From NCBI GenBank assembly GCA_911728435.2, contig OU452201.1, positions 17,236,001 to 17,300,000 of the forward strand: 64,000 bases of DNA, in the 5' to 3' direction. The translations under genes and the position numbers were made by a program. Under the pieces are notes generated by a model, which did no database searches, was not told the origin of the DNA, and saw only the letters and a list, made by a program, of their open reading frames with translations. Positions 35,005 through 46,519 of the stretch are shown here, one piece after another; position 1 is the stretch's first letter; every line of letters begins with the position of its first letter. This DNA comes from Apoderus coryli. Its lineage: Eukaryota > Arthropoda > Insecta > Coleoptera > Attelabidae.

Positions 35005-35085
35005 AATAGTCGGTACCAAGCCAAATAGGTAGTAGGTAAATATAGGTTTATTTTGTTTCGGGCTTGGGCTTGGCACCGACTTATT
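35005..35085. repeat. 81-bp hairpin
   Basis: AATAGTCGGTACCAAGCC (35005-35022) pairs with GGCTTGGCACCGACTTATT (35067-35085), with one mismatch and one bulge. A small MITE or decayed foldback. Confidence 0.65.
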
Positions 35086-35089
35086 GTAA

Positions 35090-37355
35090 TCAAAACTACC
35101 CACCAAACGGATACATTTAATTTTACGCAGATGCTCAAAATGTTAACTTTCTTTCATTAATAGAGACCTGTGAAGTGAGCTTACCTCTTACGCCCACGTA
35201 TTAAGTACTAAGTTTCAGTTATCAGTTATAATTTTTTATTTTCCAAGAAAGCGAAACGAGATATTTAAAACGGCATTGCGCCGCCCTCATGTATACCTCC
35301 GGGGGCGGCATCGAAAATCGCTACACGTCACAAACTTGTAAATGCTTAGAACTACCCCTATATCAAATTTCTATTTTCTATCTTTTTTGTTTCATACCCA
35401 AAGCCCTATTCCTACCGAACTTATTATTTACCCGAAGAAACATTAAAAAGAAGTAAAATTTAAGTACCTAAACCGATAAAGTGGAACTTATACCTGATGA
35501 AGAGACATACTATTATAATAGGTATACCTAATATAATATAGGTAGCACTGATAATTTTTTTATTATAGGTATTATAAGATCTACAACAATCTTGTTACAT
35601 CTTTGCCACATTGTCTACGTGAAATATTTAGTCAAAAGTATGTTTCTATCTAAAAGCTTTTCATTTAACGATTGTTCGCCACTGGTCATGGGACTGGTCT
35701 AGTCTTGAAACATGTATGACATGGATTAAATATTATTATATTAAATTTAATTCATAGAGATTAGGCTTTTATTTCAATACTGTACTTGTAATAAATCACC
35801 CTGTGTGTTTCTTTTACCGACGAATTGGCAACAGCACGACACACACCACATTCGCTTGTTTTTTTTTCTACCCTCCCTGCGTATCCCCTCCAGATTAATA
35901 CAGAATTTCATCAATTTCTCTCTCTGACAATACAGCATTGCCGGTGCATATCTGTTGCAAATGATCTAAATAATTGTTATACGTTGCGTTTTGTTTTTGA
36001 TATTAATAAACTACAAAACGGTTTCTGGCTGTGACAATACTGCTCTATGCTTTACACGCTAGTCTACGCCACGTAGTGGCAGGCATACTTAGAGATGTTC
36101 TGATTTTAATGCATTGGGCTGACTATCTATTGTGTAGATTAATCTTTGCTTATAGTAAAAAAATTTTAAATTGTCCTCTTCCAAACTTGCATTGCTAACA
36201 ACACAATTCGCTGATATCAAAGCGTACCGCGAGTGTAGGACCAGAAGCATAAAAAAACTGTGTTATATAATATAGTTTTAATTGTGATGATATCTTTATT
36301 TTTAATTTTATGCAAATGTATGTTTTCTAGATTTACTTCGGTATAACAATTTTTGTTAAGAATATAATTACCTACTATGTATACATACGTAGGTAGTATT
36401 TGTATTAAAAACTAAATTAATCTTATAAAAGATAAAGCTAAAAAACTGTCTACATGTATATAGGTATATCCACCTCAAAGCAAAACAAGTTCGTCTTGTA
36501 CAAGAGTGTTGAATAATTACTTAAGATCTTAATCTCGAAAAGAGCTTGTAATAACTACAATAGATGTCTTCAATTCATGTAAGTACCTTCAATATTAAAC
36601 CGTTTATAAGATATTGTTAAATCATAAGAGATTATTTAAGATGTAATAGAGTAGTTATATCGGTAGCGGTTTCAATTAAATGGCTAGTTTTATAGCACTT
36701 AGGTATAACATAATTATAAATAAAATGCTTTAGTATTGTGTGAAATGACATTATGATTGTAATATCCGGTTAAAATGTGAAGAACCTTTTTATTTAAACA
36801 TCTTCTCACAATAATTAAAAATCGGGTTGATCTCTGTGGAATCGAAAACACATAATGTTGTCAATTTCATATCACGAAAATGTTTCTCATAGTGTGCAAA
36901 TTCCATGTAAACACCACCATCATGCCGTGTACTCTTATGTATCAACAGTTTGAGAACAGAAGCAGCAGTTTTAATCATTATTAATTTGTTCCCAAATACA
37001 TTAAGGCAGTCTAGTTATCTCGAGTATACTAAAAGCTTTTTCTTCCAACTTGTTCATGCAAATCATTTATGATAAAAAAGTGAATGTAAAGAAATATAAT
37101 ACCTACATATAACTGGAAATGACAAAGTTGTCTTCATAATTATTTTTATTTCGTTGTAAAGTCATAATTGTATATACAAAAAATCCATTCAACCATCCAA
37201 TGAAAGTGTAATTTAATGATGTACCTATATTAATGGAAATGGAAATATTACATTAAATTTAGTTGCTGAGTGGCTAGTTTTAGACCCATTGAAGAGTGTT
37301 CTGCAAAGTAAGGAAAGAATCTAATAGTTGGTTGAAAAGTATTACAATCATTTTT
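35090..37355. other. No gene supported
   Basis: A G+C-rich patch at about 35270-35320 has no open frame of note. CTGATGAAGAG at 35496 lacks the partner GAAAC. A 62-codon minus-strand frame at 36790-36978 has a fairly ordinary composition, but I recognise no family and see no start context, splice sites or neighbours to support it. Confidence 0.45.
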
Positions 37356-37360
37356 GTTTA

Positions 37361-37443
37361 GAAATATAACCTCCTTCAACGGGAATGCACTTATTCCAAT
37401 GATCTTCCAATAATTTTCTACCATCTCTTTAATGATTTGCACT
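37361..37443 (-). pseudogene. C-terminal scrap of a mariner-class transposase
   Basis: The minus strand ends EDHWNKCIPVEGGYISKQK followed by a stop; the (R/H)WxKCIxxxGxY pattern before the stop is the usual tail of mariner-type transposases. It abuts, in the opposite direction, the mariner fragment starting at 37445, so two different elements or an inverted rearrangement meet here. Confidence 0.65.
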
Positions 37444-37444
37444 T

Positions 37445-37714
37445 TTGGATCGATTTAAGGCTGAAATCGCAAAGAAACGGCTACATTTGCAACAGAAAAA
37501 AGTGTTGTTTGACCAAGACAATGCACCGTGTCACAAATCGATGAAAACTATGGCAAAATTGAATGAATTGGGCTTTGAATTGCTTACCCACCCACCGTAT
37601 TCTCCAGATTTAGTCCCCAACCACTTTTTCCTGTTTTCAGATCTCAAGAGAATGCTTGATGGACACAAACTACTTTTACCATGGACGGATGTCACAGCAG
37701 CAATAGGTTGCTGA
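37445..37714 (+). pseudogene. Mariner transposase catalytic fragment
   Basis: An 89-codon open stretch reads FKAEIAKKRLHLQQKKVLFD, QDNAPCHKSMKTMAKLNELG, FELLTHPPYSPDLVPNHFFL and FSDLKRMLDG. QDNAPCHK holds the second catalytic aspartate and HPPYSPDL the third, about 34 residues apart, the DD34D spacing of mariner. The N-terminal half is absent, and after about 37690 the expected C-terminus is replaced by unrelated sequence. This is the best-preserved mariner catalytic segment in the window, still without any stop, but it is only about a quarter of a full protein. Confidence 0.9.
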
Positions 37715-37849
37715 GGTAAATCACAAGTAAGACATAATACGGAGATCCACTTTGAAAGACAAAAAGTTTCAACTCCTGCTAAGACGTAAGTCTCAAATTT
37801 CAGTTTACAAAAAACCATTTTTCCATACTATACCAAACAATTAAAAAAA

Positions 37850-40800
37850 ACTATATTTTTGTACAAATAGGAAATTTATACTTCATGTATTATTATTGTA
37901 CTATTAACGACTTTTTAATACCAATTTGATACACACTATTATTATTGTTATCAGAGGGAAACATTAGCTGTAGAAATTAGGTCGAAAGTTTCATCTATAT
38001 AATCTATGTTCTTTACTATACATATACGTTTGGAAGCGCAGCTAGCCATAAAGCGCATTTCGTGAAAGCGGCAACAATAAAACTACTATATATAACAACA
38101 TAGAACACAAAAATAAATAAACAAAACTAAAAACCAGAGAAATATCGAACACTGAACAACAACGTAGAAAACAAAGGTATTTATGCGAAATCTCGTAAAG
38201 CATCGCGATATTTGCCTCTCTTGCGTTTGTCCCGTCCTATTGTTTTATCCCGGTGGTATGAAAATAAGAGCATAGAGTTGGGCTGATGTAGTACTTATTT
38301 TTCCTTTACAGATATGTCTGAAATGTGTATATCTATAGAAACGCCCTGAGAAGAAAAATATTTCGACTATGTATATTTGAATGGTCTGGGGTTCATATGC
38401 AATTATTGGCCAAATTAATTTAAATTTTATAATGTCCCACCCGGTATGTTTTAATACTATTGTTACATTTAAATTATTTGAATACTTTTGGTGCCATCAA
38501 GTTATGAACTCGTACCTCCTCGAAATAACTTTAATATACATCTCGTAATCAGCACCATACATGTTTCGGAGTATCTGTTTCCATCATCAGTGGTCAAATT
38601 AATAAAAAATTTCTTATGAAAAGCGCAATTACATTATGTAAATGTTTATAGCCAAAAATGCATCAAGGCCACTTCGAGGAAAATTATATTTTAAGAATTA
38701 TAAAAAAAATATACATTTCGAAAATTATAAATTAATTAATAATAATAATATTAAGTATATTTGCAGCTCATTTAACATCAAAAGAAACTTAAGATACATA
38801 AAAAAATATTCTAGTACGTAAAAAAAATGATTATCAAGAACTGCAAAAAGGATTAAAAAGGCAGTAAAAACTGATATCAAATTTTAAACCTGCTACACCA
38901 TTATCACTAAACTTGCATTCCTCCCTTGAAATAGACAAATATATACATATACTTATATAATATAGTTAGATATAATTTTAAAGAAAAAAAAAGTACTCAA
39001 AAACTAACTTTAAAAATTTATAAAAATATTGATACAATTATATTTTATTAACGATAGTGGTTATAACTTAAATGAAATAGGTCCCTATAATTGGGAAATC
39101 GAGAAGAAACAAGAAAAAAAAAAGAAAAAAGCTGTAGTGATGAATTAATCATGGTTAATTAAATAATATTTTTTATTTTTCTTTTTATACATGATTAGGT
39201 GAAAATTTTTAATTTGTTACACCGGATTGTTAATAACAATAGCGATTAAAAAAATTAATTGCAATAAAATTATCACCTCCACACAAGTGGTTTTACTGAA
39301 AAAAATATAAAATGTAGGTATTTAGATGTGGGGCAATTTCAGAATTTAACAATTACCGTTATATGATTTTTTATGTTACTTTAATCGTTTTTATATAGTT
39401 TTCTTAATTAAATTACATTTGTATTCCATAGTGAAATCCAATAAGGGCCTCATACGGAAAAACAAAGTTATTGATGGCTTACGGCGACGAAACGTACCAC
39501 AAGGTATCAATTTTAGTTTTAGAACAAAAATTTGCTTTAAAATGTCCATTTTGTTTTGTGAGACCTGTATAAATAATCCAAAGGAAATATTAAAAGTGAA
39601 ATTCAAAATATCAATTTCTAAAAATTTAAGATTTTTTAATTCTGAATTTTATTTAGCCAAATTTACATTATACCCCCTAATTTTTATAGTTATGCTGGCG
39701 GCACTCGAATATTTAACGTTTCAGTTTCAAACTAATAAAAATGATTGTAATAATCGTAATGTAATATTATGTGCATATTTATTGTTATTATACTTTTAAT
39801 CTAATATAAGCGGCTCTTGGTTCTTAGGGCTGTTTGATAAGTTCCCAAATCCCAAGGTCTAAGAGATGACTAATTATGCACTTATTTTTAAATTTTTGTG
39901 GAAAATTCTTTTTGAGCATAAATAATACTTTATTAGATTATTCTATATGCCTAAGACAATTATTGTTAATAATTTGTTTGTATAACAAAAGTCAAATTCA
40001 CCTAGATTAAAAAAGTGGTGTAAATAAAGACTTCGAAAATCTACTTTTATAAAAGCATTGAATGAACCTTCCTTTTTTCATTAAATCAATATTGGCATTA
40101 AGAAATATACAAGACAGTAACCATTATACATTAAATGTGTTAAGGATACTAGCGGCTGATTTAGAACTATAGAAGCTATCTATGATTTCCTACTTAAAAT
40201 AAGTACAATTTGCTTCTGGAAGATATTTTTAAAGTAGTTACGGAAAGAAGTGCAGGTATAGTAAAATTGTATATATATACAGTTTATGTAGACGTTATAT
40301 ATAAAAACTTAGAGACGGGATACAAACTTATGTACATACAGATAGCAATTTGAATTGGTAATGTATCATGCTGCCAGTTCGACCTCATACATGTGTATAT
40401 AGTAATACACCACTCTATATAGGGTTTATATTATTATTACTATGTCAGAGTTCAGCACATTCGATTACAGCTTTGGTAGGTCACACAAGTCGACCCATAT
40501 CTTACGATAAGTATCTTGTATTAAAGTTGATAAAAATGTTAAATAAAGACTATTTTATATACTTAATACCTACGTGAAAATAAAATATTCAATTGTTTAT
40601 TATTAATTATTGAATAAACGGACGGTGGTATTGATAGAATAGTTGAGGATTTTACAGGACTACCGATTTTTTAGCTTCTTCACTGCATTTTGCTAGCAAA
40701 CCAAACATACACAACAATATACAAACTGGAGTTCAAAACGTATGTAAATGATTCGTCCGACAAATTTGCTACTTCAAAGAGCTTTCCATAATCAGATCCA

Positions 40801-43390
40801 GAACCAGTATGTTTTTATTTAGGAAAATAAAACAGGCTTAAAAAGCTCAATGGCTTATAGGTTCTAGTTGGGTACCCTGTACAATAAAATATATAAAAAG
40901 TAAAAATTGAATGCAGACGCAGAAAAACACAGAATATAGCAGAATGAACCGTAATCGCATATACAGTATATATTTTATATTATATCTACCTTCAAGCCTG
41001 GTTGTTGTAGCAACGAATTCGGGTTTATACGTTTTAATGCAGATTGACACAAAAACGATCACACGTTTCGTTATGGCTGCCACCAAAAACAACGAGAAGA
41101 ATACTAAATAAAGTCAATTTTCGAAGCGCAACCGTTACATTTTATACCAACCATCTAAAGATGTTGATACATACAACTTTTTATTTTCTTGTTTTTATTA
41201 TATTGCCATTAGCATTAACTCATTTTATTTATGTGTAGTATATAATAATAGTACAAACTGTTTCGTGGGTTTCTTATAACACATAATATAACAAATTGAA
41301 TTTTGAGTCGTACGCAACTCTTAAGTGGATTCAGTACTTTTCATGAATTTTATGTACCGCTCGCTGCTAAAAATCAATCGCAACGAGCAATGAATACATG
41401 ACCATTTTAAACTACCCACTGGAATATGGATGCAACCATTAAACATAAATGCATAAATAATTAATCTTTTCAACTAACAAAAATAATATTCCATATATTG
41501 TCAAGTCATAAAGTTTTTGTACGACTTGATGTTTTTCATTATTTAACAAATCTGTTTTTACTTCGCTCGGTAGGTTGTATTTACTAGTCACTAAGGCTGA
41601 GACGTCGGAAAGTCAATAACCATTCAGTGAACGGTAAGTAACTTAGTCGTTTGTTTATACAAAAATTCAACCAAAAAGACACACTGGTACAAAAATAAAC
41701 AACTTTTAAAAGCAATGATAGTATTACATTTTATTAAAATTAAAAGTACAATTATTTATCTTCAGTGGAACAGAAGCTTTGTGAGAAAATGTTGCACATG
41801 ATACTGTGTGGCAAACGAATCTGTAACAAGGAAAGGAATTCGGACAAAAAAATCGATATTGCCAAATGTAACTACAAAAAAGCACTAGTTCTATAGGCAA
41901 GAAGTATATATTAACTTGAAAATCGATTGTTTACAATTATAAATAATAATAATGGAAAAGATATTATGATCTTCTATAAAATCGGCAATACCACGCGTAA
42001 TGGGTGTTTAGACGCCGCCTGAACGATCCTAATTAATTAGTGTTCTTGTTACTTAAGTGTTTTGTGATTTTGAACAATTTGCTGTTTTGCTACTTTGTTT
42101 GAATGTTTGATAGTTCCTACTAGTTTTATTATTTATTTTTTAAAATGAACAAATTTACTCGCAGAAAAACTCTCAACCGTATTTTATTTTGTCTTTGAGT
42201 CAACGACAAATAATATTGGACTCATTTATATTTGTGAAACAATTTTTAATGAAGCTCCTATACCCAATATGCTTTCGTACCGCCAATGTTTTGGAATATT
42301 AAAGGATTTTAGTCTAAAATATTACTGAAAAGTAGTTAAATAATTATAGTAATTGAAAATTCTCTTCTTATTTCAGTGTATATATACAAATATTGAGTAT
42401 ACCACTTACAAATAATTAAATTAGGAACTGGGAAAAACTAAAAATAACATCCAGATGATTTTTGGATCAACTGAGATAAGAATAAGCACGAAACGTCTTA
42501 ACTCTCGAATCCGTAGACAAATTTTCTCACAGACGACACAAACTTAATCATAAAAACATACTAACCAACATCAAATTAAATACAAATTCAGACTTACTCT
42601 TTGCAACAGTAATTTCTAAAAATGATCAAAAATGCATTAGCCATTGTTTTCTATAATACACAATGTGGAACAGTGTACCTAGATGTGATTACACAAATAA
42701 TGAGGTCATGTTTAATTACAATAAAAACAACGATTTCGTGACTTTTATAGTTAAATTTGACTGTATAAGAATCTCTACTATTAACTCACGCCTTGCTTGT
42801 TCTTGTGCACATTTTTTTCTCTTTTGTATACCTACTTACCTTTCTTAACCCAATACTTATCTGTCTAAGTAAGTATATGCATTACACTTATTAGTTAGGT
42901 ACTATATTATAGAAAATGCTTAATATGGAACGTTAAAAAAAGATTTGACAGTTAATTTCTCTTAGATACTTAGTTGGTAATGTCACGATTTTTAACTCTA
43001 TAACGTTATTGCAAAATCTAAGATAAAATATAGATATTTACGTTATCTGTTTCTAGATCTATTGAAAAATGAGTAGGAATGATTTTAGCATAGATAATAT
43101 GGATTTGTAAGTAGGTCACTTTTAGTATAAAAGAATGTTCTCATACATTGAGGATAAGTTAATTTAAGTATGCAATAGTTTTCTTAACTTCATCTAAATC
43201 TAAATAAACTCAGAGGCCAAAAGGTTACAATACAAAATGAAATAGATAAGCAACTGCAAACATTTTATCTCAAAGAGTATTTGCAAACTTTTAGAGATAA
43301 TTTTATTCGTAGTTTGGGATAGTTGTAGAGTCCCATCAGTGTCACAGAGACTTTCAACTTAACATTCTATCAACTGTACTTATATGCTTT
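37850..43390. other. 5.5 kb with no supported gene
   Basis: AT-rich, with several simple A/T runs. The plus-strand frame at 39419-39799 (126 codons) is the longest chance frame here; it ends in a hydrophobic stretch but has random-like composition and no motif. AGGGCTGTTTGATAAGTTCC at about 39826 resembles a mariner end. The hammerhead-like site at 38554-38594 is listed separately. A decayed one (CGAAACGTC, core lacking a base) lies at about 42470-42510. Confidence 0.45.
38554..38594 (-). ncRNA. Hammerhead-like motif, best type I arrangement
   Basis: On the minus strand: ACCA (stem I), core CTGATGA, T, GGA...TCC (stem II), GAA, AC-AT-GT (stem III of two pairs with a two-base loop), A at the cleavage position, then TGGT closing stem I. 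All conserved core bases are present. Weak points are the extra T before stem II and very short stems. No element boundaries are visible around it. Confidence 0.45.
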
Positions 43391-43393
43391 AAT

Positions 43394-43583
43394 ACGAGGG
43401 TAGTTTGATAAGTCTGTAACTTGTAAAGGAATTTTTATTATTTTATTTTTCTAAATAATCTCCTTTCGTTCGACACATTTGGACTAAATTCCTTCAACAT
43501 ATAAAGATTCCTCAAGGACCTTAAAATAAGCATGTGGTTCAACGATGACATCTTCATTCGATACGAATATCCTGTTCAACTAT
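43394..43583 (-). pseudogene. Mariner end with transposase C-terminus
   Basis: It begins with the terminal repeat ACGAGGGTAGTTTGATAAGT, then, read on the minus strand, NEDVIVEPHAYFKVLEES and SKCVERKGDYLEK with a stop at 43443-43445. The same tail is seen on the plus strand at 56270-56390. The rest of this element is not continuous: the next recognisable sequence is a helix-turn-helix scrap on the other strand. A matching end in the opposite orientation is at 45438-45463. Confidence 0.75.
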
Positions 43584-43614
43584 TTGAATTAAACTACGTG
43601 CATTTTATGGTTTA

Positions 43615-43720
43615 CATGATCGTCCATCAAAAAAAAAAACTATTGGTCGAATTATTAAATAATTTCAAGAGTCGGTTCGATGGAAGATGAAAGATACACT
43701 CGCAGTGGTCCTTCAATGAT
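43615..43720 (+). pseudogene. Transposase helix-turn-helix scrap
   Basis: The plus strand reads HDRPSKKKTIGRIIK, a stop, FQES, then (shifted) GSMEDERYTRSGPS. This resembles the second helix-turn-helix and linker (xTIxRIIxxFxESGSVEDxxRSGRP) of Tc1/mariner-class transposases. It faces away from the C-terminal scrap just before it, implying a rearrangement or a second element. Confidence 0.55.
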
Positions 43721-43820
43721 TTCATTGGCAAAAATGTTTCCGAAGCATCTTAAATATCTATTCATCAACGTTCATAACAAATTGGACTCTCTGAATCAAC
43801 CACATGGCGTATTTTATCAT

Positions 43821-44256
43821 TTTGTCACTAACCGTATAGCATGGAACTGGTTATTTTTTTAAAAATATTGTTTTTGTCAAAATATGACTTTTTAAAAAAT
43901 ATATCGGTCACGAAATTTAAAAAAAATATTAAAAGGCGTTTTTGAATTATGGAAAATTTATGTAATGTTACACAGTATCTCAGGCCCTTGCAGACTTTAG
44001 TTTAGAGGCAAATTCCTGCAAAACCGATCAATTTAGACCCATAAAAAGTTATTACTTTTTTAAGCAAAATTAAAAAAAAATTAATTAAAAAAAAAATAAA
44101 AAGATATATCAAGTGGCGTCAAAAATAGGGCGATAAAAAGTGTCACTAACCCCTATAGCATGCCACTGGTTAATTTTATAAAAAGATTAGTTATGTCAAA
44201 ATATGACTTTTTAAAGAACATATCAGTCAAGAAATTAAAAAAAATATTTAAAGGCA
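43821..44256. repeat. Direct repeat, period about 318 bp
   Basis: GTCACTAACCGTATAGCATG, TGTCAAAATATGACTTTTTA and AAATTTAAAAAAAATATT at 43823-43938 recur at 44141-44254 with few changes. The stretch between is A-rich and non-coding. Two copies only, so a tandem duplication rather than an array. From 44260 to 45435 nothing else is supported apart from a CACCCCGTATA motif at about 44356. Confidence 0.75.
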
Positions 44257-45437
44257 ACTAATCCCTTTAAGGGTATAAGTATGTCTCTAAATGAAAATGC
44301 ATGAATTAGCGCGTGCTTTCTGTGGTAGAGCGTTGTCGGTCAAATATATAGAAACACCCCGTATAGGGTTCAAATACAACAGGGACAAAACAACTGGACG
44401 ATACAAAGCGTCATACATTATTATAGAAAGAACACCCACAAGGGATTCCTAAACTAAAGGATGAAATTATTCATTCATTGGTGAAATAGAGCATCAATTT
44501 AACCACAATGATTTTAAACAAAAGAATGAACCAGTCATTATTTGTCAGATATTATTTTTCGCAAATAAATCTTACAAAGTAACTTGAAGTTATCGGTAAA
44601 ATATCAAACGCAGAAACACGTGATACAGTAAAAAAAGTTAATTAATAAAATAGTATATCCGCCATCTACACAAAACGCAACTGAGGTACTGATTTCATGG
44701 CCAATTTTTAAAAATACATTAATTTTAAAAATAATAGTATTTTGCAAAGAACCGATTTATATTAATAGCCTTAAACTCAAATTTCAGCTGCCAACTACCT
44801 TATTACATACTAATAAAATTACAGTGATATTTTATTATTTTTCCTTTTTGTATCAGCCAAAAGCGGATCTGGAAAATATTAATTTAATCCTTAATGACAT
44901 ATTTATAATACAGAAAACGAAAGATAAAAAAAATAAAGAGAGCTTCCAATTTTACTTACATGTAGTTCTATTCATTATATTATACATTTATGATAATTTT
45001 ATACGATATACAAGAAAAATGTTTTATATTTAATAATGCTAAATTATTATTACTAAACCTATTTATGTGTATGATATATTGCTTTAATTAAAATTGCTTA
45101 TTTAGAAAAATTACTGTGGTATTATGTGAGCATACGCTTTTTTAAATTAGTATTTATTTATTTCTGAACGGTTGTGTAAAATTACAATTTTAGATCGACA
45201 GTAACTGGATTCTGGATTTCTAATAATTCTCGATATACAGACATAACCACTAATGGAATACTGACAGAAAGTAGAAGAAAACATTAATCGAATCAAAACG
45301 TAAACATTATTTCCTATAGCTATCATTATTTACATTAAAGACGCATCACCAATAAAACGCGTAAATAAAATAATTATAGCTTATCTCTGTTCTAAATAAA
45401 TCATTATTAATTATTTGCTGATGATTATAGAATATTT

Positions 45438-45463
45438 CGAGGACTTATCAAACCATCCTCGTA
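45438..45463 (-). repeat. Mariner terminal inverted repeat
   Basis: GAGGACTTATCAAACCATCC then TCGTA is the complement of the mariner end type at 43394 and 24249. It could be the other end of the element starting at 43394 (2.07 kb with rearrangement inside) or a solo end. Confidence 0.6.
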
Positions 45464-45968
45464 AGTGTAGTCAAGAATTCTCTTGAGCTACACAAGATCT
45501 TGCTAATTAAATTTAAACATAACAGTAAATTCAACATAATTTTCAATAATTAGAAAATATAATAAAATTATATACAATTAGAAAATTTACGACTTGAGCT
45601 GAAGTAGAATAACGAATATAATATGAGAATAATTAGTGCTGCGTTTAGAATATTAGGATTTATTATCCGTAAAGCAAAAATATGTATGATTATACTCTTA
45701 TACCGGGTGGTCCATTTATCTTGAGACACATTTTTCGGAAAAAAGTTCGAATAACAGTTGTTTGCTATTGTGGTATCCATTTGCTAATTTGACAACCGAT
45801 TAAAGGTTATCTCAAAGTTAACTTTGGTTTTTTAAATAGAAACATAGATTTTTTATTACAGAATCGTATTCTGTTAACAACATTTTTTTATTCCGATTGG
45901 AATAATAACATTTTTTACAACATTTATTTGCTATTACACGAAAGAAAAAGGTCTCTTTTTAACAAAAT

Positions 45969-46157
45969 ATGGAATATCTTTCTATCTCAGAAAAAGTTTT
46001 ATTTATTTATATTACCTGTGGTTTTGCAGATAAAAATGCTATATCCCATGCATTTTATTACTGTGTTGCCAAGAAGTTTACAAGAACGTATTTTACTAAA
46101 TTCCTGATGAAGACAGGTGGTCTTGTCAAAACGTTGACACAAAGAAAAAATAAATAA
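45969..46157 (+). pseudogene. DUF4817-like transposase N-terminal remnant
   Basis: This is a 62-codon frame with its own Met, reading MEYLSISEKVLFIYITCGFA, DKNAISHAFYYCVAKKFTRT and YFTKFLMKTGGLVKTLT. The pattern, a helix ending in Gly, KNA, a Tyr-containing helix, then F-T-R/K repeats and TGGLV, follows the DUF4817 helix-turn-helix found at the start of insect transposases. The family's PxRxxP segment is reduced, so a few residues are missing. After the stop no catalytic region is found before the right TIR. It probably marks the parent of this MITE family. The tail of the frame overlaps a hammerhead-like core at 46100-46140. Confidence 0.6.
46100..46140 (+). ncRNA. Hammerhead-like motif, variant core
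   Basis: CTGATGA, A, then a good 4-bp stem II GACA/TGTC, followed by AAAAC in place of GAAAC, then GT, T. Stem I pairs only over two bases. It is a decayed or coincidental match with the same layout as 22219-22259. Confidence 0.25.
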
Positions 46158-46519
46158 TGGCATTTAAATAATTAGCTAAAATCAAATAATCAGTCGATGA
46201 TTTCTAAATTGTTGAACCGCAGTTCCAAGAACAAAAAACAGAGAAATTAACCCAAATTATTATCGGAATCAACAAAATTTATTAACAAAAGTTATTTGTT
46301 TTTTTATGTAGAATCCGATTCGGTAATAAAAAATATATGCTTCGATTGAGAAAAAAACGAGTTGACCTTGAGATGACCTTGAAACTGTTGACAAAGTCGC
46401 CAATGGGTGTCACCCCCAATACCAAACAACTTTTATTTAAACTTTTTTTCCGAAAAATGTGCCGTTTTTAAGATATAAGGCTGTCTCAAGATAAATGGAC
46501 CACCGGGTATATTATAAAC

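Larger units (their letters stand above)
45700..46510. mobile_element. TIR element carrying a DUF4817-like frame
   Basis: The left end ACCGGGTGGTCCATTTATCT and the complement of the right end ACCCGGTGGTCCATTTATCT match, and the arms stay similar for about 190 bp (TTTTTCGGAAAAAAGTT and AGTTGTTTG blocks). TA adjoins both ends. The central 430 bp contain a 62-codon frame (45969-46157) like the N-terminus of a transposase. It is non-autonomous. Confidence 0.85.

Noticed and set aside
34794..35006. Plus-strand 70-codon frame containing two GATACAGGT strings
   Set aside because: It overlaps a repeat terminus and a hairpin, and its reverse strand is equally open; no protein family is evident.
36790..36978. 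62-codon minus-strand frame as a small gene
   Set aside because: No family recognised, no regulatory or splice context; retained only as a remark.
39419..39799. 126-codon plus-strand open frame with a hydrophobic tail
   Set aside because: Composition is that of random AT-rich DNA, there is no motif, splice context or promoter, and stops surround it.
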